Positions 28,027-36,346 of a DNA stretch of 50,110 nucleotides are shown here, one piece after another. Origin of the DNA: CAYRYU01 sp964428355 (GTDB lineage: Bacteria; Muiribacteriota; Ozemobacteria; Ozemobacterales; Ozemobacteraceae); NCBI GenBank assembly GCA_964428355.1, contig CAYRYU010000051.1, forward strand, positions 1 through 50,110, in the 5' to 3' direction. Below the pieces are notes generated by a model, which saw only the letters and a list, made by a program, of their open reading frames with translations, searched no databases and had not been told where the DNA came from. Within the stretch, counting starts at the first letter, position 1. Every line of letters starts with the position of its first letter. The translations under genes and the position numbers were made by a program.

Positions 28027-29450
28027 CCGAGGCGGTTGCCCCGATCGCGAAACCCGGCAGGTTCGGTTCCGGTCGGGCGAAGTTCCGAAATGACACATAC
28101 AGGCTGGCCGAGCTCCTTCCCCGGCGATCTCTCCGGATCCTTCTGGGAGTTTTCCTGATCGTGGCCGGGTGCGCAATGGCTCAACCCGAAGCTGTGGCTT
28201 TCCTGACCGATGTGGAAGGGAGCAGGTCCACTCTCGAGGACTTCCTCCGAAAGCATCCCGCCTTCTTTCTGGGCAAGGACGGGCGTTTCCATCTCCGGGA
28301 CGGGTGGATCTTCGTCCATGGGGGAGATTGTCTGGACCGGTTTCCGGGAGAGCGTGAGGTGGTGGGGGAACTGCTCCGTCTGGATGAGGAAAGCCCTGGG
28401 CGGGTGGTCCTGATCGCGGGAAACCGTGACGTGAACAAGCTCAGGTTGCCCCTTGAGGTCTCGGAGGGCGCGATGAAGCGCGAGCCACCGAGAAACGCAG
28501 CGGATTTTCATTCCTGGTGCGCGGCTTCGAATCTTCGGGACTGCCCATCCGCACGGCTCCGTTGGATATTGGCCAGGACGATGGGCGCGCCCGATGCCTT
28601 CGAACTGCGACGAAAAGCGGTTTCGGAAGAGGATGGAAACGATGCTGCGACCGTTCCCGACGATTCCGTCGTACAAAGTTACCTGGAGGATGCCCGGCCG
28701 GGCGGACTCATTCACAGGCTCTTGAGGCGCTCGCGCCTTATGTTCAGGTGGAAGGGGACCTTGTTCGTTCACGCCGGGATTCCCCTGGCCGCCCTCTGCC
28801 ACATACCGGGAAAACCTGATCGGGCGGTGAATCTCGATGAATGGTGCGCGGGGTTGAACCGTTGGTATCTCGACCGGATCGACGGCTGGGAAAAGGACCT
28901 CGCGAAGCTTCCGGAAGGAGGCGTGGGGGGTGACTTTCCCGGAGAAGCCCTGATCCGCTACAGCGAGAAGTTCGGAGCGGGCCCCACCAACCCGTTCAGC
29001 GTTCTTTACGGGCGGGAAACGGATTCCGAAGGAAAGGTCGCGCTCCCTGCACCGGGAGTGATCGAGTGGCTCCAAGGTCAGGGAATCCGGCGGCTCGTGG
29101 TGGGTCACACCCCCAGCGGGCACTTTCCCGTGATCTTGCGTACCACAGACCGGAACTTCGAGATGCTGGTCGGTGATACCTCATACGACCCCTGGCCCGA
29201 CAAAGGTCCTCTGATCTCGCTGGAGGGGCCCGAGGGGCTTGTGACCAGCATCCAGGGGAGCGTTCAGATCGCTTCGGGGCCTGCGCGGGAAATCCGGTTG
29301 AGTTCCAGGATCGGGGACCCGGGGCCACTTGGACAACCCACAAAAAATGGGGAGATAGCCATTGCCCCGATTGGCGGATGCTGGGTGACCTTTGGCCTCG
29401 ACCCGGGGTTCAGGGTGCGTTATCGGATGCTGGGGGAAAAAGACCTTTAG
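28023..29450 (+). CDS. Calcineurin-like metallophosphoesterase lipoprotein
   Basis: 475 residues; GTG start in a GTGA overlap. After a long basic N-region the signal ends VAGC (Cys50). All phosphoesterase blocks are intact: FLTDVEGS (Asp63), HGGDCLDR (Asp102), GNRDVNK (Asn134), FVHAG and VVGHTPSG. The ordering and the GNRD variant fit a Ser/Thr-phosphatase-like or Shewanella-type branch. Contrast the decayed motifs in the nucleotidase at 19510. Likely periplasmic face of a membrane; natural substrate unknown. Confidence 0.82.
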   Translation: MTEAVAPIAKPGRFGSGRAKFRNDTYRLAELLPRRSLRILLGVFLIVAGCAMAQPEAVAFLTDVEGSRSTLEDFLRKHPAFFLGKDGRFHLRDGWIFVHGGDCLDRFPGEREVVGELLRLDEESPGRVVLIAGNRDVNKLRLPLEVSEGAMKREPPRNAADFHSWCAASNLRDCPSARLRWILARTMGAPDAFELRRKAVSEEDGNDAATVPDDSVVQSYLEDARPGGLIHRLLRRSRLMFRWKGTLFVHAGIPLAALCHIPGKPDRAVNLDEWCAGLNRWYLDRIDGWEKDLAKLPEGGVGGDFPGEALIRYSEKFGAGPTNPFSVLYGRETDSEGKVALPAPGVIEWLQGQGIRRLVVGHTPSGHFPVILRTTDRNFEMLVGDTSYDPWPDKGPLISLEGPEGLVTSIQGSVQIASGPAREIRLSSRIGDPGPLGQPTKNGEIAIAPIGGCWVTFGLDPGFRVRYRMLGEKDL

Positions 29451-29472
29451 GTGAGCCCACCTCTGATGCCAA

Positions 29473-29829
29473 TCAGACGTAGGCGTCGATGAAATTCCCC
29501 AGGGTCTGAACCCACTGGGCGCTGTTTTGGGATGGCCCTGAAATGAGGGCCGTGAGCACCTTCGTGGTCGAGGCGGTTTCCTTCGCGATGCTCTTGGAAA
29601 ACTGGTAGGAAACCTTCCGCGCGGTAGAAAAATCGGAAAGGACCTGATGCATCTTCCTGACCGACCCCTGGCGCTGTGATTGCAGAAGGCTCGATTCCGC
29701 CGCCTTCGACCCGGAGGAGCGGACCGCGGCTTCGAGCTTGTTGTTCGTGTGAGCAGCCTGAACCTCCGCCTTGGTTTCACTCGCGGAAGCGGCGGCTTGT
29801 CGGGAAATAGCTATCCGCTCAGTCTGCAT
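29473..29829 (-). CDS. Small helical protein of unknown function
   Basis: 118 residues; AAGGA before ATG 29829 and a good promoter upstream. Ala/Ser/Gln-rich, entirely helical in appearance, no signal peptide, no Cys. Its size and composition recall small secretion-needle, chaperone or phasin-like proteins, but no motif allows a family call. Single-gene transcription unit, convergent with the metallophosphoesterase. Confidence 0.6.
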   Translation of the reverse strand: MQTERIAISRQAAASASETKAEVQAAHTNNKLEAAVRSSGSKAAESSLLQSQRQGSVRKMHQVLSDFSTARKVSYQFSKSIAKETASTTKVLTALISGPSQNSAQWVQTLGNFIDAYV

Positions 29830-29870
29830 CGGTCATCCGTCCTTGGATCGATTTTCGTTCCTTCACTTAA

Positions 29871-29899
29871 AATATATGGGAAAAAGCGGTCCTTGGCAA
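29871..29899 (-). promoter_or_regulatory. Sigma-70-type promoter of the 118-residue gene
   Basis: Minus strand TTGCCA, 17-base spacer, TATATT; start site about 35 bases before ATG 29829. Confidence 0.65.
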
Positions 29900-30007
29900 C
29901 TGTGTTCGAATGCAAAGCAAACCCAGGAGTGAAGAGGGACAAGGACAGATCCTGACGAACATCCGCGTACGTCAAAGAACTTGCGAAATGTGGGCAAAAA
30001 CCTTAAG

Positions 30008-31174
30008 ATGACTCCCCGTACGATGGAAAAGGAACAGAAGAAGTCGAAAAAGGTTCCCAAAGTCGCGAGTTGGGAAGCGTTCCTCGTTTCCCTGTATGCT
30101 CCGCTTCCAGCCCTCAGGGAAATGGCCGTCCTGGAGCTTCCTGTCTGGGCTTCCTTCGGGCGTGACGTCCGGGACCTCCTCCTGATTTCCCTGAAGGACG
30201 AGAATGCGATCGTTTCCCGTGCGGCCGCGGTCGTGATCGGGAGGCTCCGTCTTTCGACCCCGGATATTCTGGAGGGTCTGGAGCGCTGTCTCGCCTCCCA
30301 GGACGATCTCCTCCGCAGGACGATCGTGACGACCCTCTCCCGCCTGGGACCCGTCGCGATTCCTTACCTGATAAGGCTCCTGGGGGATCGTGACTCGTTC
30401 GCCAGGCAGTTTTCGGGAGTCGCACTCCGACAGATCGGAAAGGACAGCATTCCTGCGTTGGTCGAAGCTTTGACGGACGAAAACCTCCGGCGGTGTTCCG
30501 CCGATGTCCTCGTCGAACTGGGGGACGTTGCGGTGCCCCACGTCCTGAAACTCGTCGATCACGAGGTTCCCGAGGTCCGGTTCACCGCTCTGGATATCCT
30601 CGAAAGGGTCGGTCCCGTCGTCATTCCCGGGCTTATCGGCCAGATCAGGCAGAGCGGGAGCGGAAACGAGATGGCGGGGGATGCCCTGGTCCGTTTCGGC
30701 CAGGATGCCATTCCGGAGCTGGTCAAGACTCTCCAGGACAAGGAAGTGAACACCCGGTGCTGGGCCGCCGCCCTCCTCGTCCGTATCGGAATTCCCGCCA
30801 TTCCCGCGCTTATCGGGCAGTTGAACGAGAAGAACGTCAGCATTTCCTGGCTGGCGAGCAAAGCGCTTGTACAGATCGGACCCTCCGCGATTCCGCATCT
30901 GATCGACTGGTTGGGGACGACCACCCGTTCCATCCGCTGGATCATCTCGGACGTCCTGATCCAGTTGGGGGAGGAATCGATGCATGCCCTCGAGCGCGCA
31001 CTCCGGGATCCAAATCCCGTCATCAGGGAAACAGCCGCGTTTTCCCTGGGGGAGATGGGGCACGTCGGATGGGCGGCCCTTCCCGCGCTCAAGGAGCTGG
31101 TAAAGGTGGAAAAAGATTCCCATATCCGGGAAGTCGCGTCGCGCTCGGTCGACAAGCTCCACCTTTACGACTGA
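30008..31174 (+). CDS. Soluble HEAT/PBS-lyase-repeat protein
   Basis: 388 residues from ATG 30008 (TTG 29981 and ATG 30023 are other possible starts; none has a strong ribosome site). After a Lys-rich N-terminus there are about ten regular 30-38 residue units of the form I-P-x-L-I-x-x-L-x-D ... V-R-x-x-A (e.g. LGPVAIPYLIRLLGDRDSFA; VPEVRFTALDILERVG; PNPVIRETAAFSLGEMG). No signal or membrane segment. PBS-lyase-type HEAT arrays bind proteins or act in phycobilin-lyase relatives; here only a scaffold role can be claimed. Its repeats are far more regular than those of the two membrane-anchored HEAT proteins, so it is not a recent copy of them. Confidence 0.85.
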   Translation: MTPRTMEKEQKKSKKVPKVASWEAFLVSLYAPLPALREMAVLELPVWASFGRDVRDLLLISLKDENAIVSRAAAVVIGRLRLSTPDILEGLERCLASQDDLLRRTIVTTLSRLGPVAIPYLIRLLGDRDSFARQFSGVALRQIGKDSIPALVEALTDENLRRCSADVLVELGDVAVPHVLKLVDHEVPEVRFTALDILERVGPVVIPGLIGQIRQSGSGNEMAGDALVRFGQDAIPELVKTLQDKEVNTRCWAAALLVRIGIPAIPALIGQLNEKNVSISWLASKALVQIGPSAIPHLIDWLGTTTRSIRWIISDVLIQLGEESMHALERALRDPNPVIRETAAFSLGEMGHVGWAALPALKELVKVEKDSHIREVASRSVDKLHLYD

Positions 31175-31216
31175 TCCTGGCCCGGTCGATTTCCTCCCGG
31201 TCCCGACGAGGGTTGC

Positions 31217-31240
31217 CACCGAGTCACAGAGACACGGAGA
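31217..31240. repeat. CACAGAGA-type tandem repeat (3 x 8 bases)
   Basis: CACCGAGT/CACAGAGA/CACGGAGA preceded by TTGC, between two convergent genes. The context TTGCCAC(C/A)GAG recurs at 40442. Confidence 0.6.
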
Positions 31241-31282
31241 AAACCCCATCTTCCCTGGTGGAATCCCAGGAGGGTTTGAGAA

Positions 31283-33076
31283 TCAGGATTTCTCCTGGAT
31301 TTTCTCGTTGAAGAGCGTGGCCCGGTTCCGGCCGCTTCTTTTCGATTCGTACATCGCCATATCCGCTTTCTTCACGAGGTCCAGTTTCTCCTTGGAATGA
31401 GCGGGAAAAGAGGCTACACCGAGGCTGACGGTCACGCGAAGGGCCTTTTCCCGATAGGGGACCTCGACCGCCTCGACGCTGGTCCGGATCCGCTCGGCAA
31501 CCCGGAGCGCTTCCTGTGGGCCGGTTTCGGGGAGGATCGTGGCGAACTCCTCCCCTCCGTACCGGGCGGGGATGTCCGCGCCTCGCAAGCTCTGCTTGAG
31601 GATTCGTGCGGTAATCGCGAGAACCTGGTCGCCGAGCTGGTGACCGTAGGTGTCGTTGAAGGATTTGAAATGGTCGATGTCGAGAAGGATGAGAGAGAAA
31701 CTGGCGTCGTACCGTCTGGCCCGCTTGATCTCGTTGTCGAGGGCGAGTTGGAAGTAACGGTGAACGAAGAGTTTTGTCAGTCCATCCGTGACCGCCAGCT
31801 CGTACAGACGGGATTTTTCGAGGCTGAGAGCCATCTGGGAGGCCAGGGTGGAGGCGAGCCAGACCTCGGCCGGGGAGAAATCCCCCTCCATTCTGTCGAA
31901 AAGGCAGAGAACGCCAGTGGATTTTCCCTCGATCAGAAGCGGAACGAACAGGGCGGACCTGATATCAAGTGGAAATTCCGGACCGAAGGGGTGCAGAGGT
32001 CCCCCTGCCGACCTCAGGCCGGAAACCGGGTTTTTCTGCTGGAACGCCCTTCCAGCAAGACCATCCTCGGGGGAAATCCGGATCGGTTTTGCCCCGGAAC
32101 CGGAAAAGACGATCGAAGACATCGTTTCCACGAGGACTCCCTCCTCCTCGTTGATCAGGAGCACGTTTCCCCAGGATGCCTGGAGGGCTTCAACCGATTT
32201 GACCAGGATGTTCCTCAGGATCTCCTCTGTCGTGTTGGAGAAAGTGACCTTCTGGGAGACCTCGTAAAGGGTTCCCAGCTCGAAAACCTTCTGCTGGAGC
32301 TGCCTGTGGCTCTTGTCCAGCTCCCCGACCATTTCGTTGAAGGAGCCGACGAGAGTCTTGATCTCGTTGCCCCCTCCGAGTTCCGGAATCCGCATGGATA
32401 GGTCGCCCGCTGCGATCTTTCCCGCGGCATCGCTCAGTCTGGTGACTGGAAGGCTTACCGATCGGGCGAAAAGGAAGCTGAGAACCAGGGTCAGAATGAC
32501 CAGCATCGCCCCGATCGTCACGGTTCTCCTGATGACCGTCATACGGAAACGTTGAAGGGTGTTCAGGTCGCGACTGGCGTCGATCACTCCCACGACCGTT
32601 CCGTCCCTCTTCGTAACGGGGTAGAAACAGCCCTGCCAGAATCCGTAGGCATCCTCGTAGGTTCCGCTGTCGGTTGGGGTGCCTCCCCAGGCGCGTTTCA
32701 GCTCCTCCGAAACCGAAAGGATCGGATAATCGAGGCAGAAACCGTTCCCGAGGTCTTCCCCGTCCGCTATGTGGAGGCACTTCCCCCCCGAAAACCTGTA
32801 AACTCCGAGCCAGGAGAGATTGTAGTCGACGGTGAAGCGGTGGAGATGCCGTCGTAGCTCTTCGTAGTAGGGATCCCGGAGCGAGCGGAGGCGGTCGATG
32901 CGTTCGGGGTCGATCGTCTGGGAAACCGTTCCCGCCAGTGCGTGCAGGGCGATCTCCATCTCGGTTCCAAAATCGTGTGCGGACTGGATGTACACCCCGA
33001 CTCCGGTCGCCACGACGCTGAGAACCGAAATCATCCCGAAGAGCAGGGCAAGTCTCCATTTCATTGAACCCGGCAT
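31283..33076 (-). CDS. Membrane diguanylate cyclase: periplasmic sensor-HAMP-GAF-GGDEF
   Basis: 597 residues, ATG 33076 with GAAGGAG upstream. Membrane helices at 7-29 and 183-205 flank a CACHE-like periplasmic sensor with three Cys. HAMP about 206-262, GAF about 280-425, GGDEF 427-590. The active site GGEEF (507-511) is intact, LILLDIDHFKSFND is standard, and RGAD (498-501) sits five residues upstream as an inhibitory I-site. So it should make cyclic di-GMP with product feedback. It follows the NHL lipoprotein gene by 10 bases in one operon, suggesting that protein feeds or tunes the sensor. Cyclic di-GMP commonly controls pili and surface polymers, both abundant here. Confidence 0.93.
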   Translation of the reverse strand: MPGSMKWRLALLFGMISVLSVVATGVGVYIQSAHDFGTEMEIALHALAGTVSQTIDPERIDRLRSLRDPYYEELRRHLHRFTVDYNLSWLGVYRFSGGKCLHIADGEDLGNGFCLDYPILSVSEELKRAWGGTPTDSGTYEDAYGFWQGCFYPVTKRDGTVVGVIDASRDLNTLQRFRMTVIRRTVTIGAMLVILTLVLSFLFARSVSLPVTRLSDAAGKIAAGDLSMRIPELGGGNEIKTLVGSFNEMVGELDKSHRQLQQKVFELGTLYEVSQKVTFSNTTEEILRNILVKSVEALQASWGNVLLINEEEGVLVETMSSIVFSGSGAKPIRISPEDGLAGRAFQQKNPVSGLRSAGGPLHPFGPEFPLDIRSALFVPLLIEGKSTGVLCLFDRMEGDFSPAEVWLASTLASQMALSLEKSRLYELAVTDGLTKLFVHRYFQLALDNEIKRARRYDASFSLILLDIDHFKSFNDTYGHQLGDQVLAITARILKQSLRGADIPARYGGEEFATILPETGPQEALRVAERIRTSVEAVEVPYREKALRVTVSLGVASFPAHSKEKLDLVKKADMAMYESKRSGRNRATLFNEKIQEKS

Positions 33077-33086
33077 GTCCGCTCCT

Positions 33087-34022
33087 TCAGGGTTCCAGCC
33101 GGGTATGAACCCGGACCGGTTTGCCTAACGGGTCGAAAACGATGATTCGCGAGTTGAGGATGTCGCAGACGAAGACTTCCCTGGGATTCTCGAGGACGCA
33201 GATCCCGAAGAGCTGGCAAGGGCCGCTTCCTGGGGGAGTGAGTGCCCGTTGGAACCGGAACTCACTGTCGAAAACGGAGACCCGGCCGGTGGAAAGCTCG
33301 GTGCAGTAGAGGTTTCCCTCGCGGTCGAAGGCCGCGACCTGGGGAAACCGTACCAACCCGGGCTCCTCCCCGGATTCGGCAACCACCCGCCGGAACGTTC
33401 CGTCCGGGCCGAAAAGCTGGAGGCGGCTGTTGAATGCGTCGACCACCAGGAGGTTCCCATCGGGTGTCAGGCGTGTGTCGTTTGGGTAGAAAAGGAAACC
33501 CGGGTCGAAACCATAGGTCGCGATAGTCCCGATCAGGTTTGCGGAGGAATCCAGGCAGACCAGGCAGTTCTTCCGGATATCCCCGATGTAGAGTGATCCG
33601 TCGGGGTGGATCATGATGTTGCGTGGATCGACAGTGGGGCCGGTCTCACCCGTCCAGGTCGTCCTGCCGGTCAGATTGCCGTCGTAGTCGAACCTCATGA
33701 CTTCGGCTACTGCGAGCTCTTTCTTTTCCTGGGGTGAGTGGGAAATCCCGAGGCTTCGCTGGTTGGCGACGACAATCCCCCTGGAATCCGCGTCGAGGCC
33801 CCAAAGGTTGGAGAAATCGGGGTGGGTGAAGATGAGCCTTCGTTTCATCGTTCGGTCGGCCACCATCACCCGCTCGCCGCGGTAATCGAAGATCACGAGC
33901 GAATTCCCATCCGAACCCGGCCGCACCAGCCTCGGTCTCCGCAGTTCCAGATCCTCTCCGCAGCCGACGGAGAAAGCCAGAGAGGCAAGCGTCAGGATGG
34001 CAAAAACTGTAACCCCTCTCAT
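33087..34022 (-). CDS. NHL-repeat beta-propeller lipoprotein
   Basis: 311 residues from ATG 34022 (GGGAG upstream). The signal ends SVGC (Cys21). Six or so NHL-like blades follow, e.g. PRNIMIHPDGSLYIGDIRKN, PNDTRLTPDGNLLVVDAFNSRL and PREVFVCDILNSRIIVFDP. Propellers of this kind bind ligands or partner proteins in the periplasm. First gene of the operon with the diguanylate cyclase. Confidence 0.85.
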   Translation of the reverse strand: MRGVTVFAILTLASLAFSVGCGEDLELRRPRLVRPGSDGNSLVIFDYRGERVMVADRTMKRRLIFTHPDFSNLWGLDADSRGIVVANQRSLGISHSPQEKKELAVAEVMRFDYDGNLTGRTTWTGETGPTVDPRNIMIHPDGSLYIGDIRKNCLVCLDSSANLIGTIATYGFDPGFLFYPNDTRLTPDGNLLVVDAFNSRLQLFGPDGTFRRVVAESGEEPGLVRFPQVAAFDREGNLYCTELSTGRVSVFDSEFRFQRALTPPGSGPCQLFGICVLENPREVFVCDILNSRIIVFDPLGKPVRVHTRLEP

Positions 34023-34054
34023 TTTTCTCCCGTTCCGAAAGTTTTTCCTCGAAC

Positions 34055-34083
34055 ATGTTACCCTGAAATTCCCCAAAACCCAA
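34055..34083 (-). promoter_or_regulatory. Candidate promoter of the NHL-cyclase operon
   Basis: Minus strand TTGGGT, 17-base spacer, TAACAT, about 33 bases before ATG 34022. Confidence 0.4.
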
Positions 34084-34212
34084 GAGCCGTAATCCTTTCG
34101 CCGGACTGTTGGAGGCAAAACCCTTCCTGCCATCGTGGCGAAAAATCCGTTTTCCGGGAACGCCGTTAGATGTATCGGGGAATGTTAATTTCGTTTGACC
34201 GGTGTGTGGGGT

Positions 34213-34241
34213 TTGCGCCGGAGACGGGAGTGGGGTACAAT
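34213..34241 (+). promoter_or_regulatory. Candidate promoter of the LolA-barrel-decaheme operon
   Basis: TTGCGC, 17-base spacer, TACAAT; the 5' leader would be about 64 bases. The -35 resembles TTGCGA in front of the HEAT gene at 37390. Confidence 0.5.
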
Positions 34242-34311
34242 CGTCCAACGACTGGCACTTTCGCTCACAGCTTTCCCTTCAGCGGGAAGGAAACATGAAA
34301 GGAGTCTCGGT

Positions 34312-35073
34312 GTGAAGAAAATCCTCTTGGCGGTTCTCGGAGTTTTCCTCGGGGTGCAGGTTCTGCATGCGATGACTGCGGGGGAAGTCCTCCAGGGGGT
34401 CGAAAACCGGTATATCGGGAAGACCTCCCAGGCTGATGTGAAGATGATCCTGACCGATCCCTCCGGCAAAGCCCGGACCCGGACCCTCACCATTTACAGG
34501 CGAAAAGCCGATAACGATAACAAGGACAACTTCATTCATTTCCTCTCGCCCCCCGACATCAAGGACACCACCTACCTGGTCAATGAAAAGAACCGTGAAA
34601 AGCTCAAGTGGATCTACCTGTCGGCGTTCAAGAACGTCCGGAAGATCGTGGCGACCGATTACGGCGTGGCATTCGTCTCCAGCGACTTCACCTATGAGGA
34701 CATGGACGATATCCATGCCTCCGACTACGAGTGTTCGAACCTGGTCGAGGAGAAGCTGGGCGATGCCGACGTGTATTCGATCGAGTGCAAGAAGAAGGAC
34801 GCGAACACCAGCTATTCGAGGGTCATCATGAAGGTCGCGAAGGACAAGATGGTCACCCTCAAGGCACTCATGTATGACAAGGGCGATCCCCAGAAGCAGA
34901 TCAAGGAGATGGAATCCAAGCGTATCGAGAAGATCAAGGAGATCTGGACTCCAATGGAGGTCACGATCAAGGACCTCCGGAAGAACACTTCCACGACTCT
35001 CGAGACCTCCAAGGTGGAATATGACCTGAACCTCGATGCCGAGACCTTCACCGAGAGGAACATGAAAAAATAG
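34312..35073 (+). CDS. LolA-like outer-membrane lipoprotein-sorting family protein
   Basis: 253 residues; GTG start with AAAGGAG upstream. Signal peptide MKKILLAVLGVFLGVQVLHA. The mature part matches the LolA-like fold used by outer membrane lipoprotein-sorting proteins (PF17131 type): AGEVLQGVENRYIGKTSQADVKMI, then RKADNDNKDNFIHFLSPPDIKDTTYLV, and KWIYLSAFKNVRKIV. Such proteins usually accompany RND/MMPL exporters and carry hydrophobic cargo across the periplasm. Here it is first in an operon with a barrel and a decaheme cytochrome instead, so it may deliver or assemble the outer-membrane complex (inference). Confidence 0.85.
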   Translation: MKKILLAVLGVFLGVQVLHAMTAGEVLQGVENRYIGKTSQADVKMILTDPSGKARTRTLTIYRRKADNDNKDNFIHFLSPPDIKDTTYLVNEKNREKLKWIYLSAFKNVRKIVATDYGVAFVSSDFTYEDMDDIHASDYECSNLVEEKLGDADVYSIECKKKDANTSYSRVIMKVAKDKMVTLKALMYDKGDPQKQIKEMESKRIEKIKEIWTPMEVTIKDLRKNTSTTLETSKVEYDLNLDAETFTERNMKK

Positions 35074-35089
35074 TCCTCGGAGGCAACCG

Positions 35090-36346
35090 ATTCGGGTTTT
35101 CGGCACCAGGCTGACCTGTGCCCTGATCATGGTTTTCGCCGCATTCTGCGGTGGGGTTCCCGCCGTTTCGGAGGAATCGGTCACGCGGCCGACCATTTCC
35201 GGCTTTCACTTCTGGCGATACAACAAGTTCTCTTCCTACGACCAGTTGCGGGTGAACTTCGAGCGGGAATATGGGAAAAACCGCAAACTTTTCGCGAGCA
35301 TGAACGGCCTCTACTATCAGGAGGACGACAACAAGTCCTGGACCGCGTTCTGCGGGGAAACCTATTACAAGTTCAGGGTCGGACCTTTCGATTACAAACT
35401 GGGTCTCCTGACCGAAACGATCGGAAGCGGGGACAAGGTGTCGTTCGTCGACAAGATCAACTCCCGGCGTTACTACAGCGGATTGGCCAACGACTACAAC
35501 AGGGACAAGAAGGAAGTCCCCGCGGTAAAGGTCACCTACTACTTCAACAAGAAGCGGAACGTCGAGATCCACTATCTTCCCGTTTTCCAGGCCAGCGAGA
35601 TGCCCAGCATCTACGGAAAATGGGCCACCGCCTTCCAGCAGGTGGTCGCCCTGGATCTTCTGCTGGGCGGGGCCTATCTCCAGAGGGAGAAGGACACGAG
35701 GCTGAGGGAGCAGTATCACATCGCCTACAATTCGAGTTTCAAACGATATGAAATACGGTATCATTATCTCCGGATGAAGGAACGGATCCCCGTCATCGAA
35801 CTCTACCGCACGGGATACTACAAATGGACCTACCCACTGGACGAAACCTACGCAATAGACGGCAACGTCACGCTGACGAAGGAATTCCTGATGCGGTTCG
35901 AGCTCGCCTACACGATCGACAAGACCTACTCGACGTTCGCCAACAAGCGGGTCGGGTATCATTTCCGGAGCGACCAGTACAACATGCTCCTGGGCACCGA
36001 CCACACCTTCAAGAACAACATGTATGTGAACCTCCAGGGCCTGATGTCCCATATCGCGGACATGAAGGACAAGACCCCGCTGCAGGTTGCCCCGACCGAG
36101 TACATGGCCTCTCTCCAGATGCGGAAGGGTTTCAAGAGCGAGACCCTGTTCGTCGAGTTCAACGCCTACTCGAATCTCACGACCGGGGAATACGTCCTGA
36201 CCCCTCAGATACAGCTTCAACGTGGCGACTATCTGAAACTGGTCGCGGGGGTCCACTACAACGGTCGCTCGACCGACCGGCTCGGGCCGATCGGCCAGTT
36301 CGACAAGAACAACACGCCGTTCTTCGAGACCCAGGTTCTTTTCTGA
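35090..36346 (+). CDS. Outer-membrane beta-barrel protein, probable ATT start
   Basis: 418 residues if it starts at ATT 35090, which has CGGAGG six bases upstream and yields a full signal peptide (basic RVFGTR, hydrophobic TCALIMVFAAFCGG, VPA). ATG 35129 would leave a 13-residue signal without a positive charge. The mature chain is Tyr/Phe-rich alternating strands (GETYYKFRVGPFDYKLGLL; RYEIRYHYLRMK) and ends FFETQVLF with terminal Phe, the BAM recognition feature. By strand count it could be a 16-20-stranded barrel, DUF1302-like in style but shorter. It lies 16 bases after the LolA-like gene and overlaps the decaheme gene, so it is the likely pore housing for the cytochrome. Confidence 0.8.
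   Translation: MRVFGTRLTCALIMVFAAFCGGVPAVSEESVTRPTISGFHFWRYNKFSSYDQLRVNFEREYGKNRKLFASMNGLYYQEDDNKSWTAFCGETYYKFRVGPFDYKLGLLTETIGSGDKVSFVDKINSRRYYSGLANDYNRDKKEVPAVKVTYYFNKKRNVEIHYLPVFQASEMPSIYGKWATAFQQVVALDLLLGGAYLQREKDTRLREQYHIAYNSSFKRYEIRYHYLRMKERIPVIELYRTGYYKWTYPLDETYAIDGNVTLTKEFLMRFELAYTIDKTYSTFANKRVGYHFRSDQYNMLLGTDHTFKNNMYVNLQGLMSHIADMKDKTPLQVAPTEYMASLQMRKGFKSETLFVEFNAYSNLTTGEYVLTPQIQLQRGDYLKLVAGVHYNGRSTDRLGPIGQFDKNNTPFFETQVLF

Noticed and set aside
27771..29123. 450-codon antisense frame opposite the metallophosphoesterase
   Set aside because: The opposite strand carries intact phosphoesterase motifs; this frame has none.
29473..29829. Type III secretion needle or chaperone identity for the 118-residue protein
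   Set aside because: Only size and helical composition fit; no needle motif and no secretion genes nearby.
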